DNA from: Lucinisca nassula | Lineage: Eukaryota; Mollusca; Bivalvia; Lucinida; Lucinidae | Assembly: GCA_963580285.1 (NCBI GenBank) | Contig: OY757011.1 | Location: 103,550,507-103,614,506, forward strand | DNA: 64,000 nucleotides | Direction: 5' to 3' | Part shown: in pieces, positions 55,501-64,000 of the stretch | How the letters are laid out: the number at the start of each line of letters is the position of its first letter | Numbering within the stretch: position 1 is the stretch's first letter | Position numbers and translations under genes: made by a program | The notes under the pieces: generated by a model | What the model was told of the DNA's origin: nothing | Database searches by the model: none | Seen by the model: the letters and a program-made list of their open reading frames with translations, nothing else

Positions 55501-57488
55501 AAGATTGTTCAAATTATAGCCCTGGGGCCAAAAACGGCCCCGCCCTCGGGCCCACTGGTTTTATATAGGCTCATATAGGGAAAACCTTTAAAAATCTTCT
55601 TCTCTGAAACCAGAAGGCCCAGGTCTTGGATATTTGGTATGAAGCTTCATCTTGTGGACCTCTACCAAGATTGTTCAAATTATAGCCAGGGCCTGACAAA
55701 TCAAAAAATTTTCCACTTGCCCACCGGGCAAGTAAAATATTTTTGCACTTGCCCAGCTCAAAATCCTGCTTGCCCAGGATTTTGGAACTCAAAGTGGGGT
55801 TGGATGTGTGTGTGTGTGTGGGGGGGGGGGGGGGCGGGTAATGGTGACGATGATGACGACCAACGTTTATAAATATAATCCAAGGTTTCTGTTTCAAGCA
55901 CAACCACTTTCCATTAGGGTCTAGTTGTTTCATGTTAGTGTTTATTTCCCTTTGGTGTCTCTGATGGGAGCTCAGGGTTTATTGAATCGATTCCTGATCA
56001 TTGCATTCACTTCTATTTATTTCCCTCTGTGCTGTAATACGGTAGAAAATACTGTTGTTGTCACAGCCAATAACGGTACCTTTCAAGTTAATTGCCGACA
56101 TAATACCTTAACCGATTGGCAATTTAAGATGCAGTTATATAAACTCATTTAGCTTGACACGCCAGATAAACACGAGCTGCAGCCGATATAGATCTACTCA
56201 AAAGACCAGAATTGTCAGGGCAGCGAGATAATAGATTAAAATAATGCAGTTTATTTAGCTTGGATTTAATTATCCAACCAGAAGACCAGAACCCACTCTA
56301 TCACAAACGAACCCAAACGTTCACACCCACCCTACAAGCAAGTTCAATGCGATCATCATTTCCGTCATTCAAATCGTCGTCCACAAACCACCACTCCCAT
56401 TTTTCTGCACGCGATCAATATATGACGTCATCCGACCCCAGCAACACCACACGTGTTTATCGTCATTGTTTTATTTTAATGGGGCTTATCTCTTTCATAA
56501 AAAAATGTTTGGAACCGGTAAAAAATATTTTCTCGATAGCTAAACGGTTGTGGATAGAGGCGTGACTAATCCGCGGTTACCAACTTTAAAACATTCGACT
56601 TTTTCCGCCAGCGTCTGCTATTTGGCGCCAAAACATAACCATTCACGAGATGGTAGAATAGTGTACCGTAAGATGTAGCGAATCGTCTTAGGAGCTATTA
56701 AATCATTTTCACATTGATTGTGAATTAAATTTTATGGCAGGGATAAACGCAAATTAGAGACAAGCTTATTTTCACACCTTGTCACGCTTATCGATATCGC
56801 TGGCGGTACACACTACACCAGAAATGAAAGACTCGCACTGCCGGGCAATCATGTTTAATTGGTAATGATATGACAGGGATTAACAATAGTGTCATAAATG
56901 AACCGTTATACAAACATGGATGGTTTCGTCTCTGAATTGCCGACAAAGCGGGAATTATTGTGATTTACTTGCTGGTTTAGTTGTACTGTATTTAAGGACT
57001 CAAAAGACTGACAATTGTAGACATATTTTTGCACTTGCCCGACCGGGCGTCAAAAGGTCAAAGTGCACCTGCCCGGCGCGATTTCGGACCTGTCCCGGGC
57101 GGCCGGGCAATGGATTTGTCAGCCCCTGATAGCCCTTGGGCCAAAAACGGCCCCGCCCCGAGGCCCACTGGTTTTATATAGGCTTATATAGGGAAAACAT
57201 ATAAAAATCTTCTAGCCTGAAACCAGAAGGCCAAGGTCTTTGATATTCGGTATGAAGCTTCATCTAGTGAACCTCTACCAAGATTGTTCACATTATAGCC
57301 CTGGGGCCAAAAATGCCCCCGCACCGGGGCCCACTGGTTTTCCATAGGCTTATATAGGGAAAACCAGTGGACCTCTGCTTAGATTGTTCAAATTATAGAC
57401 CTGGGTCCAAAAATTGCACTGCCCTGGGACCTACATGTTAATATCTTAGCTCAGGTGAGCGATATAGGACCATCATGGTCCTCTTGTT
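52581..57488 (+). mobile_element. Helentron-like element F2, about 25 units of about 155 bp
   Basis: TTTTTAGCTCACCTGAGCCA start, CCGTCCGTCGTCGTCGTCCG run, units with CTGAAACCAGAAGGCCCAGG, TTTGATATTTGGTATGAAGC, TTCATCTAGTGGACCTCTAC and TATAGCCCTGGGGCCAAAAA; 3' TTAGCTCAGGTGAGCGA complementary to the start, AGGACCATCATGGTCCT hairpin, CTCTTGTT end. A hAT element interrupts one unit. Confidence 0.82.
55687..57128. mobile_element. hAT-like element inside F2
   Basis: Inverted ends CAGGGCCTGACAAATC and GATTTGTCAGCCCCTG; a subterminal TTGCCCACCGGGCAAGT-type hairpin at the left and TTGCCCGACCGGGC at the right. The flanks duplicate ATAGC, judged against the uninterrupted monomer ATTATAGCCCTGGGGCC. 1442 bp, no transposase; includes a TG/G run (55808-55836). 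Confidence 0.72.
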
Positions 57489-58724
57489 TAAAGCTTCTCC
57501 TCCAAAACCGCTAAATGGATTTAGTTCTTAATTTTCATGAATGTTCCTTGTTTGGACCATTGTCAGATTCATTGAAGAAATTTTGATCAGACAAAAAACA
57601 TGGCCACCATGGCCACCACTTTTGGCTCATTAGCTTCCATAGACCAATAAAGGGAAAAACTTCAACAATCTTCTTCTCTGAAACCATAAGGCCAAAAGCT
57701 AAGACATTTAGTATGTAGCAAAGTTATGTGGTCACCTACTAAGTCCTGCAAACTATGCCTCTGGAGTCCAAATTGGCAACGCCCTGGTGCTTAGTACCTC
57801 CCATAGACTAATAATGAAAAAATCTTGAAACTTTTCTCCTCTGAAACCATAAGGCCAAGAGCTTAGTATGTAGCAACTTGAAGTATTCAACTGCATAAAT
57901 CCTGCCAACCATGCCCCTGGGGTCCAAATTGGCCACACCCTGAGGCCCATAAGCTCCCATAGACTTATACTGGGAAAAACTGACAAAAATCTTCTTCTCT
58001 GAAACCATCAGTGCCCAGAGCTTAGATATTTAGTATGCAGCAATGTCAAGTGGTCACTCACATAAATCGTGCCAACAATGTCCCTGGGGTAAAAATTGGC
58101 CACGCCCAGAGGCTTATTAGTTCCCATAGACGTGTAATAGGAAAAACTTAAAAAAGTCTTCTTCTCTGAAACCATATGGCCCAGAGCTTTAGATATTTAG
58201 AACGGAGCAATGCCAAATGGTCACTCACATAAATCCTGCCAACCATGGCTCTGGGGTCCAAAAATATAGAATGGACATTACTTGAGTGGATCACTTGTTT
58301 TTTTTTAACCCATTGCATGCGGGAAAACCCTAAACGGGTACCTTGGCAAACAGTGCTGGCCCAGATCAGATCCCGCAGAACACCCTGTCTGATCAGGGCC
58401 TGCACTATTTGCTAACAGAATTTTCCATCAAAAATAGAAAAAATAGGCCTGACACCCCTTATATGACAAATGGACTGGTCCAACATATAGCAATAGAAGA
58501 GTCCACTAGTATACAATTGGTTAATGTAATAAATATGACAATTGTCTGAAGTTGGCCGGTGGAGCGACAGGCCCTCTTGGGCCTCTTGTCTTAATGGAGC
58601 TACCAGGTGGGGCATCTGTGTCCTTTGGACATTTTCTGGTTTTAAATATGAAGTTTGAACATTAACATGGAATTTTTTAATAAACTGAATACCAGTATAT
58701 TCTTAAAATTCACATTTTGGCAGA

Positions 58725-58950
58725 AATACACCACAACCACTTTATAACACTATTAAATGGGGTCCAAAGCAGAAACAGTGTTAGTTAAACAACCGTGTCA
58801 TATCCAAACAAAAATGTATAGATTATATAGAAAAATGACCATTTATGGTCATTTTTCTATATAACCTATACATTTTTGGGATCCATCTTGAAACTGTGTT
58901 CTATCCAAAACCTTGTTATAACAAACAGTGTTATAATGAGGTTGTGGTGT
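58725..58950. mobile_element. TACACCACAACC MITE
   Basis: Ends TACACCACAACCACTTTATA and ATAATGAGGTTGTGGTGTA inverted; central palindrome at 58807-58876. The uninterrupted counterpart of 16118-16562. Confidence 0.72.
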
Positions 58951-59370
58951 ATGAACATGCCTAACAAATCTAATAGTTTGCTCTTTCTGTACTAAATCTC
59001 CTGATTCAGGCCACTAGGTGTTATATATCAGAAAAGACCTGATTAGATTTGGATGACCTTAGCTTAGTTTTCAAGGTCACATTAGTCCAAAGATTGTTTT
59101 GTGTTTTGATTTTCTCTACCATATCTCTTGAACTGATTAAGAATTTTGGCCTAACTTGGTACATTATATCATGGCAACATAAAGACTTTGCGAAGACTTT
59201 GGTGACCTTGACCTTATTTCAAGGTCATATAGCATTTAGGTTGTATTTAGTATGTGTGTGGGGGTTGGGTGTGTGTGCACAGTTGTCATATAAAAACATT
59301 TCTAGTTCTCTGTAAAAGTAAAAAGAAAATTATTTGAAAATGTCATCTGTTTCTATTATAATTTGGTGAC

Positions 59371-59591
59371 TTAACCCATTGCATGCGGGAAACCCCTTAA
59401 GGGGTCACTTGGCAAACAGTGCGCGCCCAGATCAGACACCGCACAACGCGGTGTCTGATCAGGGCCTACGCTATTTGCCAATTGAATAGAATAAAAACAA
59501 ACAATTAGGCCTACTACCCCTTATATGACAAATGGACCTGTCCAACATATAGCAATGGAAGAGTCAACTACTGTAGTATACAATTGGTTAA
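59371..59591. mobile_element. TTAA foldback MITE next to the terminal exon
   Basis: TTAACCCATTGCATGCGGGA start, CAATTGGTTAA end; hairpin AAACAGTGCGCGCCCAGATC. It ends 21 bp before the splice acceptor of the terminal exon. Confidence 0.68.
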
Positions 59592-59612
59592 GGACAAAAT
59601 GTATATTTTCAG

Positions 59613-61813
59613 CCAAAAAGCCTGAACCAGTTAAAAGGAGATCACCAAAGCAACAAAGAAGATCTCCTAAAACAGCAAGAAAATCCCCATCACCTAGAAC
59701 TAAGAAAAGAGAATCACCAAAGTTATCAGTAACACCCCACCCACCGATAAAGGAAGTATTTCCAGAGAGAAGTACAGAAAGAATAGAGGAGCATATACAG
59801 GAGACCACTAAGCAAGAGGTCAAAGGTGACTTTAAGGAGGAGGGGAAAGAACAAAGTATGGACTTCAGTACGTTAGTATTACCTACTGCCGGAGTTACAC
59901 TTCCTAAAGACATCTCCACACATGAAATGAATGGGGTTCCTAGGAAGCAGAGAGAAAAAGGGGACACCCCACCAAGTCCTAAAAAACTTCAGGAAGTGAA
60001 AGAAATTGTAAAAGTGAAACAAGCTGAAAAAGCAAAAATAGAAACTTCTGTTTCAGTGAAAACAGAACCAAAATTTCCAGAGTTGCTCATTCCAGAATGG
60101 AAAAGGACAGAACGATCTCATTTAATGCGAATGCCGGCCATTGAGCCAGATGAGGTTTTTGAATCAGACGATGTCTTTATTGATAATGAAAAATCTAAAA
60201 CTATAAGTGAGCAACTTATAATGCCTAGTAAAGTTAAATTAGATGAAAGATCTAGGTTGTTAAATACCAGTTTTGAATCAAATGGAAGTGAAGATACATT
60301 AAAGTATATGTCCCCAGATGCCAGCCCTGCCCCTAAAGGAGAGCCCCCTATTTTTCCATCTGTGATTAAAGTTGTGCATAGGACTCCAAAAGTTCTTGGT
60401 GAGACTGTGTCTGATCCAGGTCAAAGCAGACCAAATTCATTAATCCATATTTCTGTAACACCTCTTACTCCATTGTTGTCGAGGAAACCACCATCAGGGA
60501 ATCTTGGTCAAAGACCTGGTGGTAAGTTAAATATCCCAGTCATTCCCTTAAAAAGGATCAAGCCAGCTCAAGAGTTGCTTGAAGACAGTCAGAAATATCG
60601 GTCAGGACATTCCATATATTTGACAAGAATACTAAAACGTTATCCAATGAAAATTGAGTGTCGAAGTCGGAGTCTTGATGAAAGGAAGGTTGCTAATAAG
60701 GAGAATATAAGAGAAGGGTATGTTAGAACTATGGTGAAACAGTTATCAAGGGAAGGCACACCCGATCAGAAATCATCAAGTTCAACACCAAAGTTCAGCC
60801 CTTCTGTAGTAAGAAAAGCTGATTCTCCAAAATCGCAATCAGACTTTGTTCAACATATCGTTGACAAGTTATCTAAACCCTGTGGACCAGATGAAGACAA
60901 ACACGGCATGCCGTTGAAAGATCTCACTAATGAAGGTCAAGTGAAGACATTAACCCAAGCTTTTACCAATGGTAGTGCTGGTAGTTTGCCAGAAAGGACG
61001 TTCACTGAAGCAGAAAAGAACTACTTTCTGAGAGTGAGAGGGTCAGAAGGAACCATACAACCATTTGATTCATCATCATCTACATCAATGACATTTTCTC
61101 AATTAAGCACCAAAACTGAACCAACTTCAAAGCCAGATATGGCTGAAAATCAAAATATTAACTATTCCTCCATGCCCATGTTAAATCTTGAAAGTGAAGA
61201 TATGGATCAAGTAAGAGAACGGTCTGCTACAACAACTGCAACTTGTCCACTTGCTCAAGAATATCACCCCCCATTAAAAAGTGCTCCTGCTGAAAAATCT
61301 AGTCCCTCACAAAGACATAAAATTCATATAGCTGTCTCAATGTCCCCAGGACGTTCTAGGCGTATCTTGGATCCAAAATTATCGCCGGGAAAATTAAGGC
61401 GTATTCATGAAGCTAAAGTGGAACAAGTTGAAGAATCAATTGAGTCTTTTCCTGTTGCGCATTCCATTGAAGAAATAGAGACTGTAGATACAAAAAGTCT
61501 TCCATTAAGGTCACCAAAAGCAAAACGGAAAGAAACCCCAATGGACACAGTTGGTGTTTTATGTAGGCAGTCTTTGACTTTTGACCTCGGTATATCAGGG
61601 TCAGACGGGTCAGAAATGAATCTAGGGGCTGGGGCAGAGGCTGGATCTCAACCATCACCCATAAGGCTTTCTGCTTCCTCCACAAGTTCTCAGTCAGAAA
61701 CAGAGATCACCCCAGATATATCAGACACGACAAAGAAAAAGAAGTCCAGGCACAAATTCCTGGAGTCCAGTTTTATACAGAAGTCAAGAAAATTTTTCAA
61801 AGTTTCGAAGTAA
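59613..61813 (+). CDS. Terminal exon: long disordered Ser/Pro/Lys tail
   Basis: 2201 bp, phase 1 in, ends with TAA. The acceptor TATATTTTCAG lies about 20 bp after a TTAA MITE; the ATG at 59525 belongs to that MITE and is not the start. It encodes KKPEPVKRRSPKQQRRSPKT (repeated basic SP sites, plausible kinase or microtubule-binding region), an acidic patch near 60130-60190 (EPDEVFESDDVFIDNE), many Ser/Thr-Pro sites, a second basic SPGRSRRI..SPGKLRRI pair near 61340-61400, and a basic C-terminus ending KSRKFFKVSK. No globular domain is evident. AATAAA lies 56 bases after the stop. A GTAAGT motif overlaps the stop codon. Confidence 0.9.
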
Positions 61814-61868
61814 GTATCGCTCTTTCATCCTTTCTGAATTAATGCCAAAATTTGTCTATGCAGTTTAT

Positions 61869-61874
61869 AATAAA
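61869..61874 (+). promoter_or_regulatory. Polyadenylation signal AATAAA
   Basis: A canonical hexamer 56 bases downstream of the TAA of the host gene, on the same strand. It supports 59613-61813 being the last exon. Confidence 0.6.
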
Positions 61875-61959
61875 GATAAAAACATTTCATGCTTTTTTAG
61901 CAACTTTTCAGACATTTTACTGATATCTTTGGCGGCTTCTTTGCTAATCTTTATTTCCG

Positions 61960-62849
61960 TTAACCCATTTTATACAGAAAACCCTAAATTGGATCACTGG
62001 TGAAAAATTGCAGATCAGGGGCCAGTTGTTCAAAGCATCGTTAGCATAACAAGCTCGTTAGTGGTCATATTGTTAACTGTTCTGGCAAGTTTAATATTTA
62101 AAATTTTGGTATTTTTGCTGATAAAATGTGAGCAGCTTTTGCATTCGCAAAAGCTGCTCACATTTTTTTCAGCAAAAATTTCAGCATATTTGCCATGATA
62201 AATGAATAAAGTTTTAACGATACTTTAAGTAACGACGTCGTTAGTTTTGAACAACTGGCTCCAGATGCTGCAGAATGCAGTGTCTGATTAGAGCCTTCAT
62301 TGTTTGCAAAAAGTTCAGCCATCTTTAAATCCATTTTGAAAGTCAACTCAATCTGATACTGTAAAAATCCTAAAAACTCGGACACCTTCAGGTGTAATTC
62401 TCCTAAAATTTTAACCCTTCTCTTGCTGAATATTCAGTTAAGCCACACCCATTTCTGACTTTGAACCAATCAGATCACTTGATGTAATTTTTTCCTACAA
62501 ATTCATTAATTGAATGTCAAACAGTGTAGATCCTGATCAGATGGCTTCTTCAGAAGCCATCTGATCTGGATCAACACTGTTTCCAAAAATAGGGGTTGTC
62601 GTGAACAGCAGGATAAGAGTTAACCAATTTGTTTCATGATCCAGCAAGGAGTCCAAAAGGTGCAGATTGAATGGCAAACAGTGTAGACCCTGATCAGACT
62701 GCTCCTTCAGGAGCAGTCTGATCTGGGTCTGCACTGTTTGCTTAGGCTTATCTGTCCCAATACTTAGGAACATTATGGTACCCCTTAATTTCAAATGGAC
62801 TCCTGCTACATATAATGTGGAAGACACCATTCAGTACAAAATGGGTTAA
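61960..62849. mobile_element. TTAA MITE containing other MITEs
   Basis: Outer ends TTAACCCATTTTATACAG and CAGTACAAAATGGGTTAA. Its central hairpin is split by a GGGCCAGTTGTTCAAA element (62018-62262), and further right it holds the CAGCAAGATAAGGG-family MITE (62411-62623) and a separate hairpin (62672-62746). Confidence 0.65.
62018..62262. mobile_element. GGGCCAGTTGTTCAAA MITE
   Basis: Left GGGGCCAGTTGTTCAAAGCA, right TTTTGAACAACTGGCTCC. Inside, the palindrome AATGTGAGCAGCTTTTGCAT / GCAAAAGCTGCTCACATTTT. Second copy at 63357-63848, itself interrupted by an AAACAGTG hairpin element. Confidence 0.68.
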
Positions 62850-63356
62850 TACAATTACTTTAATTTTTTGATTGAAATAAAACAATAATTTTGGGAATAA
62901 ATAAGCATTGCTTTTGTAATTCATATAGACCTTATTATTAATTTTATTAACCTTCTTTCCTTCTAAATTTGTATGTCAGAACCATGGTTGTCTAACCCTT
63001 ATCCAGCTGAATACAACAACCCCTATCTTTGCAAACAGTGTAGATCCAGACCAGATGGCTTCTGCCATCTGATCAGGATTTACACTGTCATTCACTTTGC
63101 AAATTTGAATAAATAAATTACATCAAATAATTTGATTGGTTGAAATGTCTGTGGGTGTAGCTTAATTAATTTATGCAATTGGATAAGGGTTAATGTTTTA
63201 TTTTACTTTGGGGGTTCAGACAGAGAGGGTTTTTGTCTCATATGTTCTTGTTTCTCTGATAAAACATATTCAGACAAGTCCAAATTTGGAAAAATCTGAA
63301 AAAAAAAAAATCTGAAACAAAATTAACCAGATTTCATATTTTATATAAAGGGGAAG

Positions 63357-63848
63357 GTCCAGTTGTTCAAAGCCTCGTTAGCTTAGTTAGCCCTTTAGTG
63401 GTCAAATTGTTAACCCTTAATACACAGAGAAAAACTACATCTGAAAATGTTGTCTGCTTTTGTTGTCTGCTGATTTTTTTTTGCAAACTTTTTAAAAATG
63501 TTTTTCATACAGGCAAACAGTGTGGACCTAGATCAGACTGCTACTACAGGAAAGGAGCAGTCAGATCTAGGTCCACACTGTTTGCAAAAAAAAATACTTT
63601 TAAGGTAACCGGCAGATGGCAAAGCAGACAACAATTGTCGTGATTGCCATTTTATTGGTCAACAGTTCTAGCAAGTGCAATATCTGATACTCCGGTATTT
63701 TTGCTGGAAAAATGTGAGTAGCTTTTGCATTTGCAAAAGCTTCTCACATTTTTTCAGCAAAAATGTTACTATAATTGCCAGATTTACTGATCAAAGTTTT
63801 AACGGTATATTAGCTGACGACTTCGTTAGTTTTGAACAACTGGGCCCT
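63357..63848. mobile_element. GGGCCCAGTTGTTCAAA MITE with insert
   Basis: Left GGTCCAGTTGTTCAAAGCC, right TTTTGAACAACTGGGCCC; AATGTGAGTAGCTTTTGCAT palindrome near 63710-63755. The region 63420-63650 holds a hairpin (GCAAACAGTGTGGACCTAGA and complement). Confidence 0.62.
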
Positions 63849-64000
63849 GGTATATTTTCGGCCATTTCTTCTTATTTGCTTTCCTCCCAACTGAGCCCCT
63901 TAGAAAATGGGGTCTACTCATAAAGGAAAGAACTTGCTCTTCCAGAACAAATTCTGCCTTTTAAGAGCAGACAGCCGGAAAAATTTACCGTACACATATT

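Larger units (their letters stand above)
50890..58589 (+). mobile_element. Helentron-like element F1, about 310-bp units
   Basis: TTTTTAGCTCCACTGGCCAA then AGGCCAGCGGGGC hairpin and GTCCGTCGTGCGTCCGTGCG; units CTCCTAAACTACTGGGCCAA, GAACTCTGGTTGCCATGGCA, AAAACATGGCCGCCATGG; 3' GGCCGGTGGAGCGACA complementary to the 5' arm, GGCCCTCTTGGGCC hairpin, CTCTTGT end. Interrupted by F2 at 52581-57488; the right-hand units are a different subtype (CTGAAACCATAAGGCCAAGA). The TTAA MITE 58305-58524 is also inside. Confidence 0.75.
50766..58640 (+). mobile_element. Helentron-like element G, outermost of a four-level nest
   Basis: 5' part 50766-50890: T-run, ATGCCCTCATCCATT..AATGGGCATA hairpin, CCATCCATCCATCTGTC. 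3' part 58590-58640: AGGTGGGGCAT, TGTCCTTTGGACA hairpin, TTTCTGGTT end. The rest is the inserted element F1. Confidence 0.6.
6556..61813 (+). other. Host gene model, 10 exons (+1 optional), coiled-coil/disordered scaffold protein, 5' end missing
   Basis: Exons 6556-6636, 8052-8156, 10666-11584, 13269-13402, 16655-16812, 17710-17827, 27475-27551, 29432-29644, 48985-49093 and 59613-61813 all have AG before and GT after, and their phases join without a stop: 4115 bases, or 1371 codons including the stop once the two leading bases are set aside. A 102-bp exon at 50556-50657 fits in phase. The order is four Fx[KR]K[LM]xEWExxK motifs, an ER/K-rich helix, acidic Ser-rich linkers, about 250 residues of coiled coil, then a 730-residue low-complexity tail. 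There is no signal peptide, membrane segment or enzyme motif, so a cytoplasmic scaffold or cytoskeletal role is inferred. The family is not recognised. The first exon enters in phase 1, so coding sequence continues upstream, beyond the DIRS element or outside the window. Confidence 0.85.

Noticed and set aside
54240..55933. ORFs over the 155-bp units (for example PRGPLVLHRLI)
   Set aside because: They are open-frame by-products of a low-stop tandem repeat. Frame differs between units.
59140..59310. Another complete Helentron-like element ending TTTCTAGTTC
   Set aside because: The 3' end is plausible, but no 5' hairpin or complementary arm could be found.
59521..59967. 148-codon antisense ORF with hydrophobic stretches
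   Set aside because: It lies opposite the terminal exon and the adjacent MITE. The plus-strand frame is much longer and has a splice acceptor and phase match.

Overview
This is eukaryotic nuclear DNA, most likely from a marine mollusc and probably a bivalve. That is inferred from AT-rich, intron-rich sequence, DIRS, mariner, hAT and piggyBac-like elements, several tRNA-derived SINE families, and many tandem-array elements with Helentron-type ends that recall the bivalve 'pearl' repeats. There is no bacterial gene organisation.

One host gene runs on the plus strand through most of the window. I assembled ten exons from 6556 to 61813, plus one optional exon at 50556-50657, using AG/GT sites and strict reading-phase agreement. 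They give about 1,370 codons. The 5' end lies to the left or was not found; the stop is at 61811-61813, with AATAAA at 61869. The protein has four copies of a Fx[KR]K[LM]xEWExxK motif, a charged single-helix/coiled-coil middle, more coiled coil, and a long disordered Ser/Pro/basic tail ending FFKVSK. I do not recognise the family; it looks like a cytoplasmic scaffold or cytoskeletal adaptor.

All other identified features are mobile or repetitive DNA in and around its introns. Region 1-4330 holds a broken minus-strand DIRS-type retroelement (gag, RT, RNase H, tyrosine recombinase). Region 4.3-16.6 kb has SINEs, TTAA and TA foldback MITEs, a 38-bp minisatellite and two Helentron-like elements. 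Region 17.7-19.0 kb has an exon with a tandem array of copies. A dead mariner lies at 19387-20727. Array elements fill 19.3-27.4 kb. The 19.3-kb intron after 29644 holds a hAT element (31035-32151), a nested array element (33174-38748), and a 9.4-kb interval bounded by 115-bp inverted repeats (39208-48635). The 10.5-kb intron after 49093 holds a nest four levels deep (50766-58640).

The two most notable signals are the tandem array of phase-compatible exon copies, and a group of Helentron-like elements that keep one secondary-structure plan while their sequences and internal arrays differ. No tools were run; repeat boundaries are by eye and accurate to a few bases unless a target-site duplication is quoted.
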